Source: an uncultured Anaerolineae bacterium (GTDB taxonomy: Bacteria; Chloroflexota; Anaerolineae; Anaerolineales; Villigracilaceae). Taken from it: a DNA stretch of 64,000 nucleotides. Where the stretch lies: the NCBI GenBank assembly GCA_903854805.1, contig CAINXK010000013.1, forward strand, positions 16,411 through 80,410, written 5' to 3'. Each line of letters begins with the position of its first letter. Positions within the stretch are counted from its first letter, which is position 1. The position numbers and the translations under genes were made by a program. The notes beneath the pieces were generated by a model, which saw nothing but the letters and a program-made list of their open reading frames with translations, was not told where the DNA came from and did not search any database. Below are positions 9,190 to 18,060 of the stretch, in pieces.

Positions 9190-9813
9190 CTAAATCCATC
9201 CGAGTATTCCCGCAAAGACACCCAGCATGAGCACATCCAACCCGGCCAGCGAAACGATAAAAAATACCTGTTTTTTGGGTTTCCAGTCATAGCAATAGAA
9301 CGCAGCCAGGAAAAAGGGAATATAAACTGTCACAAAAACTGGAAAGGCTCCCCACCAGGAATACACCCAGACAAAAGCGGGCGTTCGAGCAAGAAATATT
9401 TCCACAACAGCAAAGAAGGCTGCATTTCCAATTGCAAATAATATGCGATTGTTAATCCCCAATAATTTCAAATCTGGATCTGCTGGCAATAGTTTGCTCA
9501 TCACCAGCCCTGCAATCGAAAACATAAAACTCAATTCAATGCCAACGCCCACCAACAACAAAAAGGCTGTGCCTGTTGGAACTGTCCAAAGAGCATGACC
9601 GCTGAAATGCTGGATCAGGGCATTCAAAATTTCATAAAACCAATGAACAGCATAGAGCGACAGGCCTGCGGCAATACCCTTCCAGTTCCGTAGAGAAATT
9701 TCTGACGCATAAACATATACCACCAGCGCCAGCAGCGCAATTAGATACCACTGAAAATTATCACCCTTGCGCAGGATGCTCAAGGCCATTTGGGTTGATT
9801 CAGGATGGTTCAT
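9190..9813 (-). CDS. Integral membrane protein of unknown function
   Basis: 207 residues with TTAGGAG about 9 bases before the ATG. Six hydrophobic segments are spread across the length (about 23-40, 46-64, 79-105, 120-145, 150-172, 185-205). The short loops carry few charges, and the family is not recognised. It lies 12 bases after the LysM lipoprotein gene on the same strand, so they form a two-gene operon. An envelope role is likely from this partner but is only inference. Confidence 0.7.
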   Translation of the reverse strand: MNHPESTQMALSILRKGDNFQWYLIALLALVVYVYASEISLRNWKGIAAGLSLYAVHWFYEILNALIQHFSGHALWTVPTGTAFLLLVGVGIELSFMFSIAGLVMSKLLPADPDLKLLGINNRILFAIGNAAFFAVVEIFLARTPAFVWVYSWWGAFPVFVTVYIPFFLAAFYCYDWKPKKQVFFIVSLAGLDVLMLGVFAGILGWI

Positions 9814-9825
9814 ATTTTTTAGCTC

Positions 9826-10764
9826 CTAAGGACGGGCTTCTACAAACACTTCCACCCGCTGAATTGAAGTGCCAAGGCTGTAGACCGGCAGGATAAAAGG
9901 CTGGGAGCCACCTGGCTGCAGCGCTCCGCTCCATTCCCAGCGACGGTACCCAACAATCTGATCTTGGATATCATAGGCTACTGCAGCCAGCCATATACTG
10001 GTCGCAGGCTTTTCAGTCTCGGCAAGCAAAACCAAACCCTGCACATTGGCAGAAAGCCCATCCCAATTGATGCTGACCAGCTGGTTCTGGATAGAAGTCT
10101 GCAGATAACGATGGTCTCCGGGTTCCAGCCGCATGGAAGTCACCAATCCGGCCTGTGCAGACACACCGGCTGTTGATGTGCTAAAAAAAACAACTGCAGG
10201 TAGAACCTTGTCCGGTGGCAGAAGGTTCAACGGCAAGACGGCTTCCTGGCTTGCCAACGACTGTCCACTCTCATCATATAAAGTCACTTGCACTTTTACA
10301 TTTTCCAGTGCCTGAGGGTAAGGATTATGAACCGGGATCAGGCATATAACCCCATTACCAGAAGGCTGGCATATACTAGGGCCAAGGTCAAGCGGCACAG
10401 GCGTGGAACTTAGCGCCGTAACTGCACTCTGCGAAGCAGATGGAATGATGAGCGTCTGGCCCACAGAAAGAGATTCTGGAATAATACCGGGGTTGGCAGC
10501 CAGAAGTGCTTCAAGAACAACCCCGTAACGACTGGCGATGCCACTCAAAGTGTCATTGCGGGCAATCGTATAGATCATGGGAGTAAGTGTGGGAACCGCA
10601 GTCTGGGTGACAGGCAGTGTCAGAGAAGCCGTAATGAATGGAGTTCGAGTAAAATATGGAGATAAACTTATAGGCAAGACTGACTGACGCGAATCGAGTG
10701 AAGAACTGCAACCTGCAAAAATAATAAAGCCAGGAATTAATGCAAATAACCAGAAAATACGCAT
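9826..10764 (-). CDS. LysM-domain lipoprotein
   Basis: 312 residues. The signal peptide ends in the lipobox IFAG-C, so Cys19 should be lipidated. A Thr/Pro-rich spacer leads to one LysM domain at about residues 64-107 (YTIARNDTLSGIASRYGV..ANPGI..LSVGQTLIIP), which binds the glycan of peptidoglycan. The C-terminal 190 residues form a beta-rich domain that I do not recognise; it has a Cys pair (CQPSGNGVICLIPV) that could make a disulphide. A surface or cell-wall-binding lipoprotein is likely. It is the first gene of an operon with the downstream membrane protein and diverges from the TPR gene. Confidence 0.85.
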   Translation of the reverse strand: MRIFWLFALIPGFIIFAGCSSSLDSRQSVLPISLSPYFTRTPFITASLTLPVTQTAVPTLTPMIYTIARNDTLSGIASRYGVVLEALLAANPGIIPESLSVGQTLIIPSASQSAVTALSSTPVPLDLGPSICQPSGNGVICLIPVHNPYPQALENVKVQVTLYDESGQSLASQEAVLPLNLLPPDKVLPAVVFFSTSTAGVSAQAGLVTSMRLEPGDHRYLQTSIQNQLVSINWDGLSANVQGLVLLAETEKPATSIWLAAVAYDIQDQIVGYRRWEWSGALQPGGSQPFILPVYSLGTSIQRVEVFVEARP

Positions 10765-10875
10765 CTGACTCCTTATTTAACAACCAATTGTCCATTGGAA
10801 TTGACCACATGAACGCATTGGATAATAATTGATTATATCAACCAACTTACTTGCACGATTCTCGAACAAGGACAC

Positions 10876-10904
10876 TTGCCGCACCTGCATGGCTGTGCTA
10901 AACT
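10876..10904 (+). promoter_or_regulatory. Promoter of the TPR gene, probably leaderless
   Basis: TTGCCG, a 17-base spacer and TAAACT end 6 bases before the ATG at 10911, and there is no Shine-Dalgarno. Transcription would start at or next to the initiation codon. Confidence 0.6.
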
Positions 10905-10910
10905 CAACTT

Positions 10911-12773
10911 ATGGTCCAAAATAATCTCACGCCCGCACCGCCCCCCGAAGAAAGTATGCTCCAGCAGGCTATAGCTGCCATTCGTGCCGAGCAGTTCGTG
11001 CAAGCGCGAGAAATATTAACAAATCTGCTGCATACCGACCAGCAAAACCCCGAATATTGGATTTGGCTGAGTGCAGCGATGGAAACACAACGAGAGCGTC
11101 TGTACTGTTTACAAACCGCCTTCAAGCTCGATCCAACCAACGCAACTACTCGACGCGGCCTGGCCTTATTAGGAGCACTGCCACAGACTGGACCGATCCA
11201 ACCGTTCCCATTAAGCTACCCGCCCCTGTGGGAAGAAAAGGCGAAACAAGAAGAAAAAAGAAATAAACCAAAGTTTTCGATGAGCCTTGTTTTCAGACTG
11301 GCGACAGCAATAGGTCTGATCAGTTTTGTTTTAATCGGAACAATTGTTGGGGTAGGCATTTTGACCAAGCCACCAGCTGCCACCTTGGTTATCCAAGGTA
11401 CGATGCGGCCAACTGTAACGCCATATGCTACAAATAGCAACAAATCCGCTCCAGCGGCATCCACTCTGCGACCACTGGCCGGGCTACTAAGCACACCCTA
11501 CACCCCAACACCTATTTATGCGGCCACACCGCATGGTGAAGCGGCGGGCGATAGTTACAAAGGCGCTATTCGTGCTTACAATAACAGCCAATGGGAAAAT
11601 GTAGCCGTCATGATGGCGCAGGTGGCTACATCCCAACCAGGTTCGGCCGACGCGCTATATTTTATCGGAGAAGCCAACCGCTTGAGCGGAAAATACCAGG
11701 AAGCCATCAATTATTACAGGACTGCCATCGAGTTAAATTCAACATTTGCCCCTTCGTACCTGGGGCGCGCTCGCGCCAATATTGCTCTCAACCCTCTGCA
11801 AGATGTAATCGGCGATTTGAACCTTGCCATCCGTACCGATCCAAATTACTCCGAAGCGTATTTGGAAAGGGGGCTGTACTTTATAAAGAAAAAAGACCTG
11901 AAATCTGCTCAAACTGACCTGGAAATGGCTTCAGGATTAGGCGATTCTCCACTTGTTGAGATTAACCTGGCACGAGTCTTGCTAGCCCAGCATGAAAACG
12001 CTGCCGGGTTGGAAGCCGCCCAACGCGCCAATCAGATGGATGTTACCATGCTGGAAGGCTACCTGGTTCTGGGCATGGCTTTACAGGCCAATGGCCAGAT
12101 TGACCAGGCCGTGGACGAATTGGAAACCTACCTACAATACCAGCCTGATAATGCCGAGGCCTTTGCCATGCTTGGTGCGGCCTATTACAGCCACGGCGAT
12201 TACATCAATGCTGAAGACAACTTAACACAATCCTTGCGACTCAATGCAAACAACGCCGATGGCTATTTCTGGTTGGGGCAGACTTATCTAGCCCAAAAAA
12301 ATAATGAGAAAGCCTTGGTGAATTACCAAAAAGCTCGCAGCCTGATTCCGGAATCGTTTGACTTCAGCGAAGGACTGGCCAAAGCTTATATGGCAATTGG
12401 AGAGTACAATAATTCTTATGTCGTTATTAATAAAGCAGAAAAATACGCAGAGTCCCCATCTGAACTTGCCCGCTTTCTCTTTATTCGCGCCCAGTCTTTA
12501 GAACAACTAAATCAAGGCGATTCAGCCTTCCTGGATTGGAGTAACCTACTGGCATTGCCAGTAGGAGCAGCTACGGAAGAAATGCGCCAAATAGCTCAAG
12601 CGCGCATAGCAACACTGCATTCGCCGACTCCGGCTGCCAAAGCTGTCAAACTTACACTTACCGCAACTGCTACAGTTACGCCAGCCCCGCTCAAACCTTC
12701 AAATACGCCCAGGCCAACAGATACACGCATGCCAAGGAGTACCGCACTGGCATCACCCACTCCCACCCGCTAA
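10911..12773 (+). CDS. TPR-repeat membrane protein
   Basis: 620 residues. The first 85 form TPR-like helices facing the cytoplasm (AIRAEQFVQAREILTNLL..NPEYWIWLS). One membrane helix lies at about 122-147. A Thr/Pro linker follows, then about nine TPR units outside the membrane (about 205-560; for example ADALYFIGEANRLSGKYQEA and GYFWLGQTYLAQKNNEKALV). A Thr/Pro tail ends the protein. TPRs mediate protein-protein contacts; no enzyme domain is seen. The gene has a promoter-like sequence directly before ATG, and a rhodanese gene follows at 100 bases. Confidence 0.85.
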   Translation: MVQNNLTPAPPPEESMLQQAIAAIRAEQFVQAREILTNLLHTDQQNPEYWIWLSAAMETQRERLYCLQTAFKLDPTNATTRRGLALLGALPQTGPIQPFPLSYPPLWEEKAKQEEKRNKPKFSMSLVFRLATAIGLISFVLIGTIVGVGILTKPPAATLVIQGTMRPTVTPYATNSNKSAPAASTLRPLAGLLSTPYTPTPIYAATPHGEAAGDSYKGAIRAYNNSQWENVAVMMAQVATSQPGSADALYFIGEANRLSGKYQEAINYYRTAIELNSTFAPSYLGRARANIALNPLQDVIGDLNLAIRTDPNYSEAYLERGLYFIKKKDLKSAQTDLEMASGLGDSPLVEINLARVLLAQHENAAGLEAAQRANQMDVTMLEGYLVLGMALQANGQIDQAVDELETYLQYQPDNAEAFAMLGAAYYSHGDYINAEDNLTQSLRLNANNADGYFWLGQTYLAQKNNEKALVNYQKARSLIPESFDFSEGLAKAYMAIGEYNNSYVVINKAEKYAESPSELARFLFIRAQSLEQLNQGDSAFLDWSNLLALPVGAATEEMRQIAQARIATLHSPTPAAKAVKLTLTATATVTPAPLKPSNTPRPTDTRMPRSTALASPTPTR

Positions 12774-12872
12774 GAACTCTCCAGAACCTGTTAGAAGACT
12801 TTGAGCCTTTAGCCCGAAAGCGCACAGTGCAATTCAGCCTGTGCGCAAATTTTGTGCAAGTAAGAGGAAGCC

Positions 12873-13334
12873 ATGGCAAAAAAACGATCCAACATTCGTA
12901 AAAGCAACAATCCGATCTCACGATATTTGCGCTTGCCATCCGTGCAAATTGGGCTGGGTGTATTTGTAGTTTTGTTAATCATCATCATGATTTACATCGG
13001 GAACAGCAATAAATCCGCGGCATTGGCAGCGGAAATCAACACTGCTCAGGCTTACCAGATGTACCAGCAAAAAACAGCTTTTTTTGTTGATGTGCGCGAA
13101 CAAGCTGAATGGGATTCGTTTCACATCCCCGGAACTACACTTATTCCGCTCGGAACGCTGGCGGACCGATTGCAGGAAGTCCCTAAAGACCAACAAGTGG
13201 TGGTGGTCTGCCGTTCAGGAAATCGTTCGGTACAAGGAAGAGATATCTTGAAACAAGCCGGCTACACCAATGTTACCAGTATGAGTGGTGGCGTGAACGA
13301 TTGGAAAGCAAAGGGCTACCCGATAGAACCATAG
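12873..13334 (+). CDS. Membrane-anchored rhodanese-domain protein
   Basis: 153 residues with AAGAGGAAG before the ATG. One membrane helix lies at about 29-47, then a single rhodanese domain (about 55-150). The active-site loop is VVVVCRSGNRS with the catalytic Cys at about 112, and the FVDVREQAEWDSFHIPGT segment is typical. Rhodanese domains carry sulfur as Cys persulfide or bind anions. The anchor and orientation put the domain outside the membrane. Its exact substrate is unknown. Confidence 0.9.
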   Translation: MAKKRSNIRKSNNPISRYLRLPSVQIGLGVFVVLLIIIMIYIGNSNKSAALAAEINTAQAYQMYQQKTAFFVDVREQAEWDSFHIPGTTLIPLGTLADRLQEVPKDQQVVVVCRSGNRSVQGRDILKQAGYTNVTSMSGGVNDWKAKGYPIEP

Positions 13335-13419
13335 CAAAAATTCGGCTCTGACGCGATATAAAAATTACTTCTGCTGGGCGAAAATGAGCAAAAATCTACC
13401 CAACGATTACTGTTATCAT

Positions 13420-13455
13420 AAAAATGGGAGACCTTTCCAGGCCTCCCATTTTTAT
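13420..13455. terminator. Bidirectional terminator
   Basis: Arms AAAAATGGGAG (13420-13430) and CTCCCATTTTT (13443-13453) enclose a 12-base loop. A and T runs on both sides make it bidirectional. It overlaps the stop codon of the DUF971 gene. Confidence 0.85.
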
Positions 13456-13802
13456 TTGTTTTTTCCACGTCGGCACACAGGACAGGGACATAAAGCCCGC
13501 AAAAAATGCCAGTTATAAATACCATAGTCGTGACCGTCTTCCCAAACAATGGTGATTGCATAGGAGCCCGTTGGTTTAACAGTCACAAGCCGGGAAGCAG
13601 GAGAGTTATCGAGCTGGAAGTTAAATACATCTGCATCCGGCTCTGACTTCATATTTTCATGCCCCCCACGGCATTGGGCACACGGACAGGCTGCCCGCAG
13701 TAATGTAAATGGGTAAATGCTGGTATGACCATCAGCCCAGGTGATCGTCATTTCCAACGCAGGCCGGTTTGCTGTTATTCCACCAGGTTTTTCAGAGATC
13801 AT
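13452..13802 (-). CDS. DUF971 domain protein
   Basis: 116 residues. It matches the DUF971 family: the ADGHTSIYPFTLLRAACPCA segment near residue 24 and IVWEDGHDYGIYNWHFLRAL later. The same fold forms the N-terminal domain of gamma-butyrobetaine hydroxylase, and small stand-alone copies are often found beside iron-sulfur or sulfur-transfer genes. Cys pairs CPCAQC and CPCPVC could bind a metal. A rhodanese gene lies just across the shared terminator, which fits a sulfur-linked neighbourhood but proves nothing. It lies 9 bases behind the SH3 gene in the same operon. Confidence 0.85.
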   Translation of the reverse strand: MISEKPGGITANRPALEMTITWADGHTSIYPFTLLRAACPCAQCRGGHENMKSEPDADVFNFQLDNSPASRLVTVKPTGSYAITIVWEDGHDYGIYNWHFLRALCPCPVCRRGKNK

Positions 13803-13811
13803 GGTTTCCTT

Positions 13812-14330
13812 TTATGGATTGATAATAGGTGTCAAGAAATTGGAGGCCGCCCAGCCAGTACGCTTCTGGTCATTGATGGCCGCCAGATAATACCAGCTAT
13901 AGCCATCCACAGCGCGGGGGCCGTCCATCACAGTGTATGCTTCAGTATCAAAGCCCAAAAACAATTGCTTTCCATTCAAACCGGGCTCAGAGCGGATACG
14001 CAGACCTTCGCCCTGGGTCCCGGATATCTGTACAAATGAACCAATACCAAATTCGCCAGGCGCAAGCGTAGGCGTGGGCGTGGATGCATAAGCATCAAAC
14101 GTGGGAGTGGCTGCCGGCGCTGGGGTACCAGTCGGCATGGGAATAACAGTAACCGCAGCCATCAGTCCAGCAGCGTCTGGAGGCGGTGGAGCCGACCAGG
14201 CAACCCATAAGAAAGTCATGACCAACATAATGATTGCCACAATAATCGCCCCCACAAATACTCCAGGAGTAAATAGGCGCTTATTATCAGTCGTGGCGTT
14301 AGCCCTTGCCCGAGATGAACGAGGTCTCAT
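13812..14330 (-). CDS. Membrane-anchored bacterial SH3-domain protein
   Basis: 172 residues. One membrane helix lies at about 25-47, then a Pro/Thr linker and a C-terminal SH3b-type domain (about 100-168; LRIRSEPGLNGKQ, YSWYYLAAI, TGWAASNFL). SH3b domains usually bind cell-wall peptides or other envelope ligands. It is the first gene of an operon with the DUF971 gene 9 bases downstream. The initiation ATG at 14330 is the only one near the domain boundary. Confidence 0.82.
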   Translation of the reverse strand: MRPRSSRARANATTDNKRLFTPGVFVGAIIVAIIMLVMTFLWVAWSAPPPPDAAGLMAAVTVIPMPTGTPAPAATPTFDAYASTPTPTLAPGEFGIGSFVQISGTQGEGLRIRSEPGLNGKQLFLGFDTEAYTVMDGPRAVDGYSWYYLAAINDQKRTGWAASNFLTPIINP

Positions 14331-14609
14331 AATGAAAATTATAACCCAGCATTCGATTGGCGGATTTTAAATTTAAGGACTCTTTGGAAATTCAGGGAAA
14401 AAGCATACGTAGCCATCCAGATATCCATCCCATAAACTACCTACTAATTTGGCAAACCATATTTCCAATAAAACTTGTAGGTTATCAGGAACGGCCCTTG
14501 CACTTGAAGTACAATAACCTTGACCTTGAAGAATTTTATAAATTCCGGGCCAAAAAAAATTACCCGTCGATACATACTACCCGCCACTATCGAATAACCA
14601 CTTATAAAA

Positions 14610-16037
14610 ATGAACAGGGCCATCATGCGATCACTCGAAATTATCATTCCAGCCATACTCGCCATCAATATCATCTGGCCGCTTATCGGGTCACGCTTGC
14701 GGATCATTACAGTTTTACCGGCCATCGCAATTGTGCTGATATCGATTCACCTCGCCACTGAAGGTGCGCGCTGGCAAATGTACCCCATCTATTTCTTCAC
14801 AGCTGTTTTATTTATTATTGGGCTGCCAGCGCTGTTTAATAGCGGACTCGTAGCATCAACTCGGATCCATGGCTGGTCACTGACCTTACCCATCCTTGCG
14901 CTTATCCTGTTAAGCATTTCTACTACCATCCCGGTGCTGCTGCCAGTCCCCAACCTGTCGGTACCCAGTGGTCCATATACAGTAGGCACGCGAACAATTG
15001 TAATCACCGACCAGAACAGAAAAGAAATTTACTCTGGCAAAGACGAAGCGCGCCAGTTTATGATCGAAGTATGGTACCCGGCCGTCCCGCCCGCGCCAGG
15101 GACTAAACCGGCACTCTGGATGCCGGAAGCCAAAATTGTGGCCCCGGCGATTGCAGATTATATTAAGTTACCGCACTTCTTCTTGGACCACCTGGTCTTG
15201 GCAAAATCATCTTCATACGAAAATATTCCCGCAAACTATAGCAGCAGTCCTTACCCAGTGTTGATTTTTTCGCATGGTTGGAACGGGTTCCGCCAGCAAA
15301 GCACTTTTTTAATGCAGGAACTTGCCAGTCACGGATATTTTGTAGTGGCCATGGAACACCCCTACGGCGCACGGCTGACGGTTTACCCCGATGGCAGGAT
15401 TATTCCAAATAACCCAGCAGCCTTGCCAAAAGGGAAGCCAACCGATGAATACGAAACTGCGGCACGAATCCTGGTAAACCAGTGGTCTGAAGATATTAGC
15501 TACACGCTGGATTACCTGGTAGCATTAAATCAAAGCGATCCCCAGAACCAGTTCACGAATCTGCTTGACACAGATAAGGTAGGCATATTCGGACATTCCA
15601 CCGGCGGTGGGGCAACCATCCAATTCTGCGGCACCGACTCACGCTGCAAAGCCGGGTTAACCCTGGATGCTTTCACGCGCCCAATCAGCCTGAATGTGCT
15701 GGATCACGGTACCAAACAACCCTTTTTCTATATGTTTAGCGAATTATGGCCCTTCGAGCGCAATACGGAATTATTCAACCGTTATTATAGTCATGGCAGC
15801 CCTTCCAACCATGTTATTACGATCCTCGGCGCCGACCATTACGATTTCAGCGACCTGCCCGCTCTCAGCCCACTTGCGCCACAGTTAGGGCTGAAAGGCC
15901 CAATCAATGGCAGCCGTGTCCAAAAAATAATCAATACCTATGTACTGGCATTCTTCAATCAACAATTTAAAGGAATCCCGACCAATCTATTTGATGGGCA
16001 GCAGGTCGCTTTTCCGGATGTACGTTACGATCACTGA
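14610..16037 (+). CDS. Alpha/beta hydrolase with N-terminal membrane region (PAF-acetylhydrolase-like)
   Basis: 475 residues. Four hydrophobic segments occupy about residues 8-110. The remaining part is an alpha/beta hydrolase like the bacterial platelet-activating-factor acetylhydrolase/dienelactone hydrolase group: oxyanion strand VLIFSHGWNG, nucleophile elbow FGHSTGGG (Ser about 330) and the catalytic His in GADHYDFSD (about 410). An Asp in the LDAF segment (about 353) is a likely acid. It should hydrolyse an ester or short acyl group at the membrane. The first ATG is at 14610; a second at 14625 is equally possible because neither has a clear ribosome binding site. Confidence 0.85.
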   Translation: MNRAIMRSLEIIIPAILAINIIWPLIGSRLRIITVLPAIAIVLISIHLATEGARWQMYPIYFFTAVLFIIGLPALFNSGLVASTRIHGWSLTLPILALILLSISTTIPVLLPVPNLSVPSGPYTVGTRTIVITDQNRKEIYSGKDEARQFMIEVWYPAVPPAPGTKPALWMPEAKIVAPAIADYIKLPHFFLDHLVLAKSSSYENIPANYSSSPYPVLIFSHGWNGFRQQSTFLMQELASHGYFVVAMEHPYGARLTVYPDGRIIPNNPAALPKGKPTDEYETAARILVNQWSEDISYTLDYLVALNQSDPQNQFTNLLDTDKVGIFGHSTGGGATIQFCGTDSRCKAGLTLDAFTRPISLNVLDHGTKQPFFYMFSELWPFERNTELFNRYYSHGSPSNHVITILGADHYDFSDLPALSPLAPQLGLKGPINGSRVQKIINTYVLAFFNQQFKGIPTNLFDGQQVAFPDVRYDH

Positions 16038-16263
16038 ACCACGGAAACCCAGCCTGGGCAACATTCGTCCCTGCGTACTACGGTTCTATCGTTGCAGCGA
16101 CAAAAGTACAGGACAAGCTGGGTGGCAGGAAAATTCCATCTCAAACTTTTGAGATGCAGCAGACATTGAATTACTCATATTATGGTTTTTCCGGACCTGG
16201 GTCTCTTTTTCTACCCCTATTGCCAGGCAAGTTGTCTGAAGGCTACCGAAAAGGCTAATTTTC

Positions 16264-17094
16264 GTGATATCAAAAATTCGTCATGTCTTTGGATTTACCA
16301 GGCAGTCTTATGCGCTGCTCAGCATCTTCATGCTGACCTGTCTGTTGATCATTTATATCTGGTGGCCCTTAGTGGAAGAGTACCTGGCTTACATGGACGG
16401 GCGCTTTCCCTGGTATTACTACGTCGACTGGCTGCTGCTTGGCATCTTCACTTTTATGTCGTTAAGCATCATGGCTCGCGCAGATTTAAAGACCGATGGA
16501 TTGATCATATTTGTCGGTCTGTGCGGAGGATTGGCAATTGAAAGTTGGGGGACTCAGACCAATCTGTGGCATTATTACACTGCAGAACGCCCGCCACTCT
16601 GGATCATCCCAGCCTGGCCAATTGCATCACTATCCATTGACCGTATCACTCGTAGTCTGGAACATATTTCCAACAGATTTTTAGAAGCCCAGGGATCAGA
16701 ATCAAACCTGAAGGTCATTGGCAAATCCATATATTGGTTTGTTTTTGGGGGTTTCTATATTTTAATGTTGTGGTTCATTGCCCCAACTTTGGGAAAATCC
16801 TACACGATTGCGGCGTTGGTCATTTGCGCTTTAATGATCCTGACCCCGCCAGACATGCGGAAAGCGTTTTTGGTTTTTGCTGCCGGGTCTGGGCTTGGTT
16901 ATTTTCTGGAACGATGGGGCACAACTCGCGAATGCTGGGTCTATTACACAAACCAAACACCGCCACTATTTGCAGTCCTTGCACACGGCATGGCTGCGGT
17001 TGCTTTCTGGCGAACCGGTATTTTGATACAAAGTGTATGGGAAAAGGTAAAAAGCTTATTATCATCCAGCTACAGGGATCACTCAACCGAATAA
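16264..17094 (+). CDS. Multi-pass membrane protein of unknown function
   Basis: 276 residues from a GTG start. About seven hydrophobic segments are present. Conserved-looking polar clusters lie between helices: AIESWGTQTNLWHYYT (about 95-110) and a similar ERWGTTRECWVYYTNQTPPL (about 215-235). This internal similarity suggests two repeats of a membrane domain, a pattern also seen in carotenoid-biosynthesis-like membrane proteins. I do not assign a function. No strong neighbour signal exists; a pair of small membrane proteins follows on the same strand. Confidence 0.65.
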   Translation: MISKIRHVFGFTRQSYALLSIFMLTCLLIIYIWWPLVEEYLAYMDGRFPWYYYVDWLLLGIFTFMSLSIMARADLKTDGLIIFVGLCGGLAIESWGTQTNLWHYYTAERPPLWIIPAWPIASLSIDRITRSLEHISNRFLEAQGSESNLKVIGKSIYWFVFGGFYILMLWFIAPTLGKSYTIAALVICALMILTPPDMRKAFLVFAAGSGLGYFLERWGTTRECWVYYTNQTPPLFAVLAHGMAAVAFWRTGILIQSVWEKVKSLLSSSYRDHSTE

Positions 17095-17164
17095 AACGCA
17101 TACGCTGTGTGTTATTAGGTAAAAAAAGATACCCTTTGTGCCAGGTTCACGTATAATTTCCGGC

Positions 17165-17575
17165 ATGAATAATATTGGAGTCATATGCGCACTCACAACG
17201 TTCCTGAATGTCTGGCTGGGGCACGTGATAGTCAGATATATTGAGGCACGCGCGGTTTCAATAAAACTACCCGCTGCAACATTTCTAATTGCCGGCCTTA
17301 TACTCGTGGCTGGCGCGCTGAAAACCCCTTCGCTGCCGGTTTCAGCGGTTATGGGAATTATGGGGGTTATCACGATCTGGGATGCATTTGAATTCGTTCG
17401 GCAACAACGCAGAATCACCAGGGGACATGCACCTGCCAACCTAAAAAATCCACGCCACCAACGAATTCTGGCCCAATATCCATCAGCAACCTGCATTCAT
17501 TGGCTACAGCGTGAACCGCTGGGCCGACCAGTTTCCAGCGCTGAACAAAACGCTATCCAGGAGGCTTCTGAATGA
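17165..17575 (+). CDS. Small membrane protein, DUF4491-like
   Basis: 136 residues from the ATG at 17165; an in-frame upstream start exists but adds only unlikely sequence. Three hydrophobic segments (about 3-22, 35-55, 62-80) are followed by WDAFEFVRQQRRITRGHAPAN and a polar tail. The layout, with small membrane helices then a conserved Glu/Phe-rich segment and a basic tail, matches the partner gene just downstream, so both may belong to the DUF4491 group. The last four bases are ATGA, overlapping the next start, so translation is coupled. Confidence 0.6.
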   Translation: MNNIGVICALTTFLNVWLGHVIVRYIEARAVSIKLPAATFLIAGLILVAGALKTPSLPVSAVMGIMGVITIWDAFEFVRQQRRITRGHAPANLKNPRHQRILAQYPSATCIHWLQREPLGRPVSSAEQNAIQEASE

Positions 17576-17904
17576 ACTGGTTTGGACTTATCCTTGGAAT
17601 TACGACCCTCTTTGTTATTGGGTTGGGCTTTTTTTGGGTCATCCGTGGGGAACGTTATTTTGGCCTACATTGGTGGCCCTATTTGATCTTGATGGGAATA
17701 ACAATCATCCTGGGTTCACTCTTCATTCCATCAAATTGGGGATCGGGATTCATGGGGATTGTTGGTGCATCCATCCTTTGGGGCGCAACAGAGTTTAAGG
17801 AACAAGCCGTACGCACAGAACTGGGCTGGTATCCATTCCATGAGGAAAAAATTCAGCCTCCCTTCGCAGAAATCATCAAAAAATGGCGTCCACCCCACCT
17901 ATAA
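17572..17904 (+). CDS. DUF4491 family membrane protein
   Basis: 110 residues; the start overlaps the stop of the preceding gene (ATGA) and AGGAGG lies 9 bases before it. It begins MNWFGLILGITTLFVIGLGF, then has the GERYFGLHWWPY segment and ATEFKEQAVRTELGWYPFHE, which fit the DUF4491 pattern of three short helices and an acidic/basic C-terminal motif. The function of the family is unknown. The two genes end at a stem-loop. Confidence 0.75.
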   Translation: MNWFGLILGITTLFVIGLGFFWVIRGERYFGLHWWPYLILMGITIILGSLFIPSNWGSGFMGIVGASILWGATEFKEQAVRTELGWYPFHEEKIQPPFAEIIKKWRPPHL

Positions 17905-17915
17905 ACCCAAAAACC

Positions 17916-17952
17916 AAACTCCCCGGTACCCACAGGCACCGGGGAGTTTCAA
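17916..17952 (+). terminator. Terminator-like hairpin
   Basis: A 12-bp GC-rich stem (17916-17927 and 17938-17949) follows the membrane-protein pair; only three T follow, so termination may be partial. Confidence 0.6.
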
Positions 17953-18060
17953 TCTCGACAAGTTTCGTCTATTTCTGCATATTTTCTGCATATTTGGCGA
18001 TTATGCTTGTGATTGTGGTCCCGGTTTCGGCACGGGATGAAAATTTTCGGAGGATCCGAC

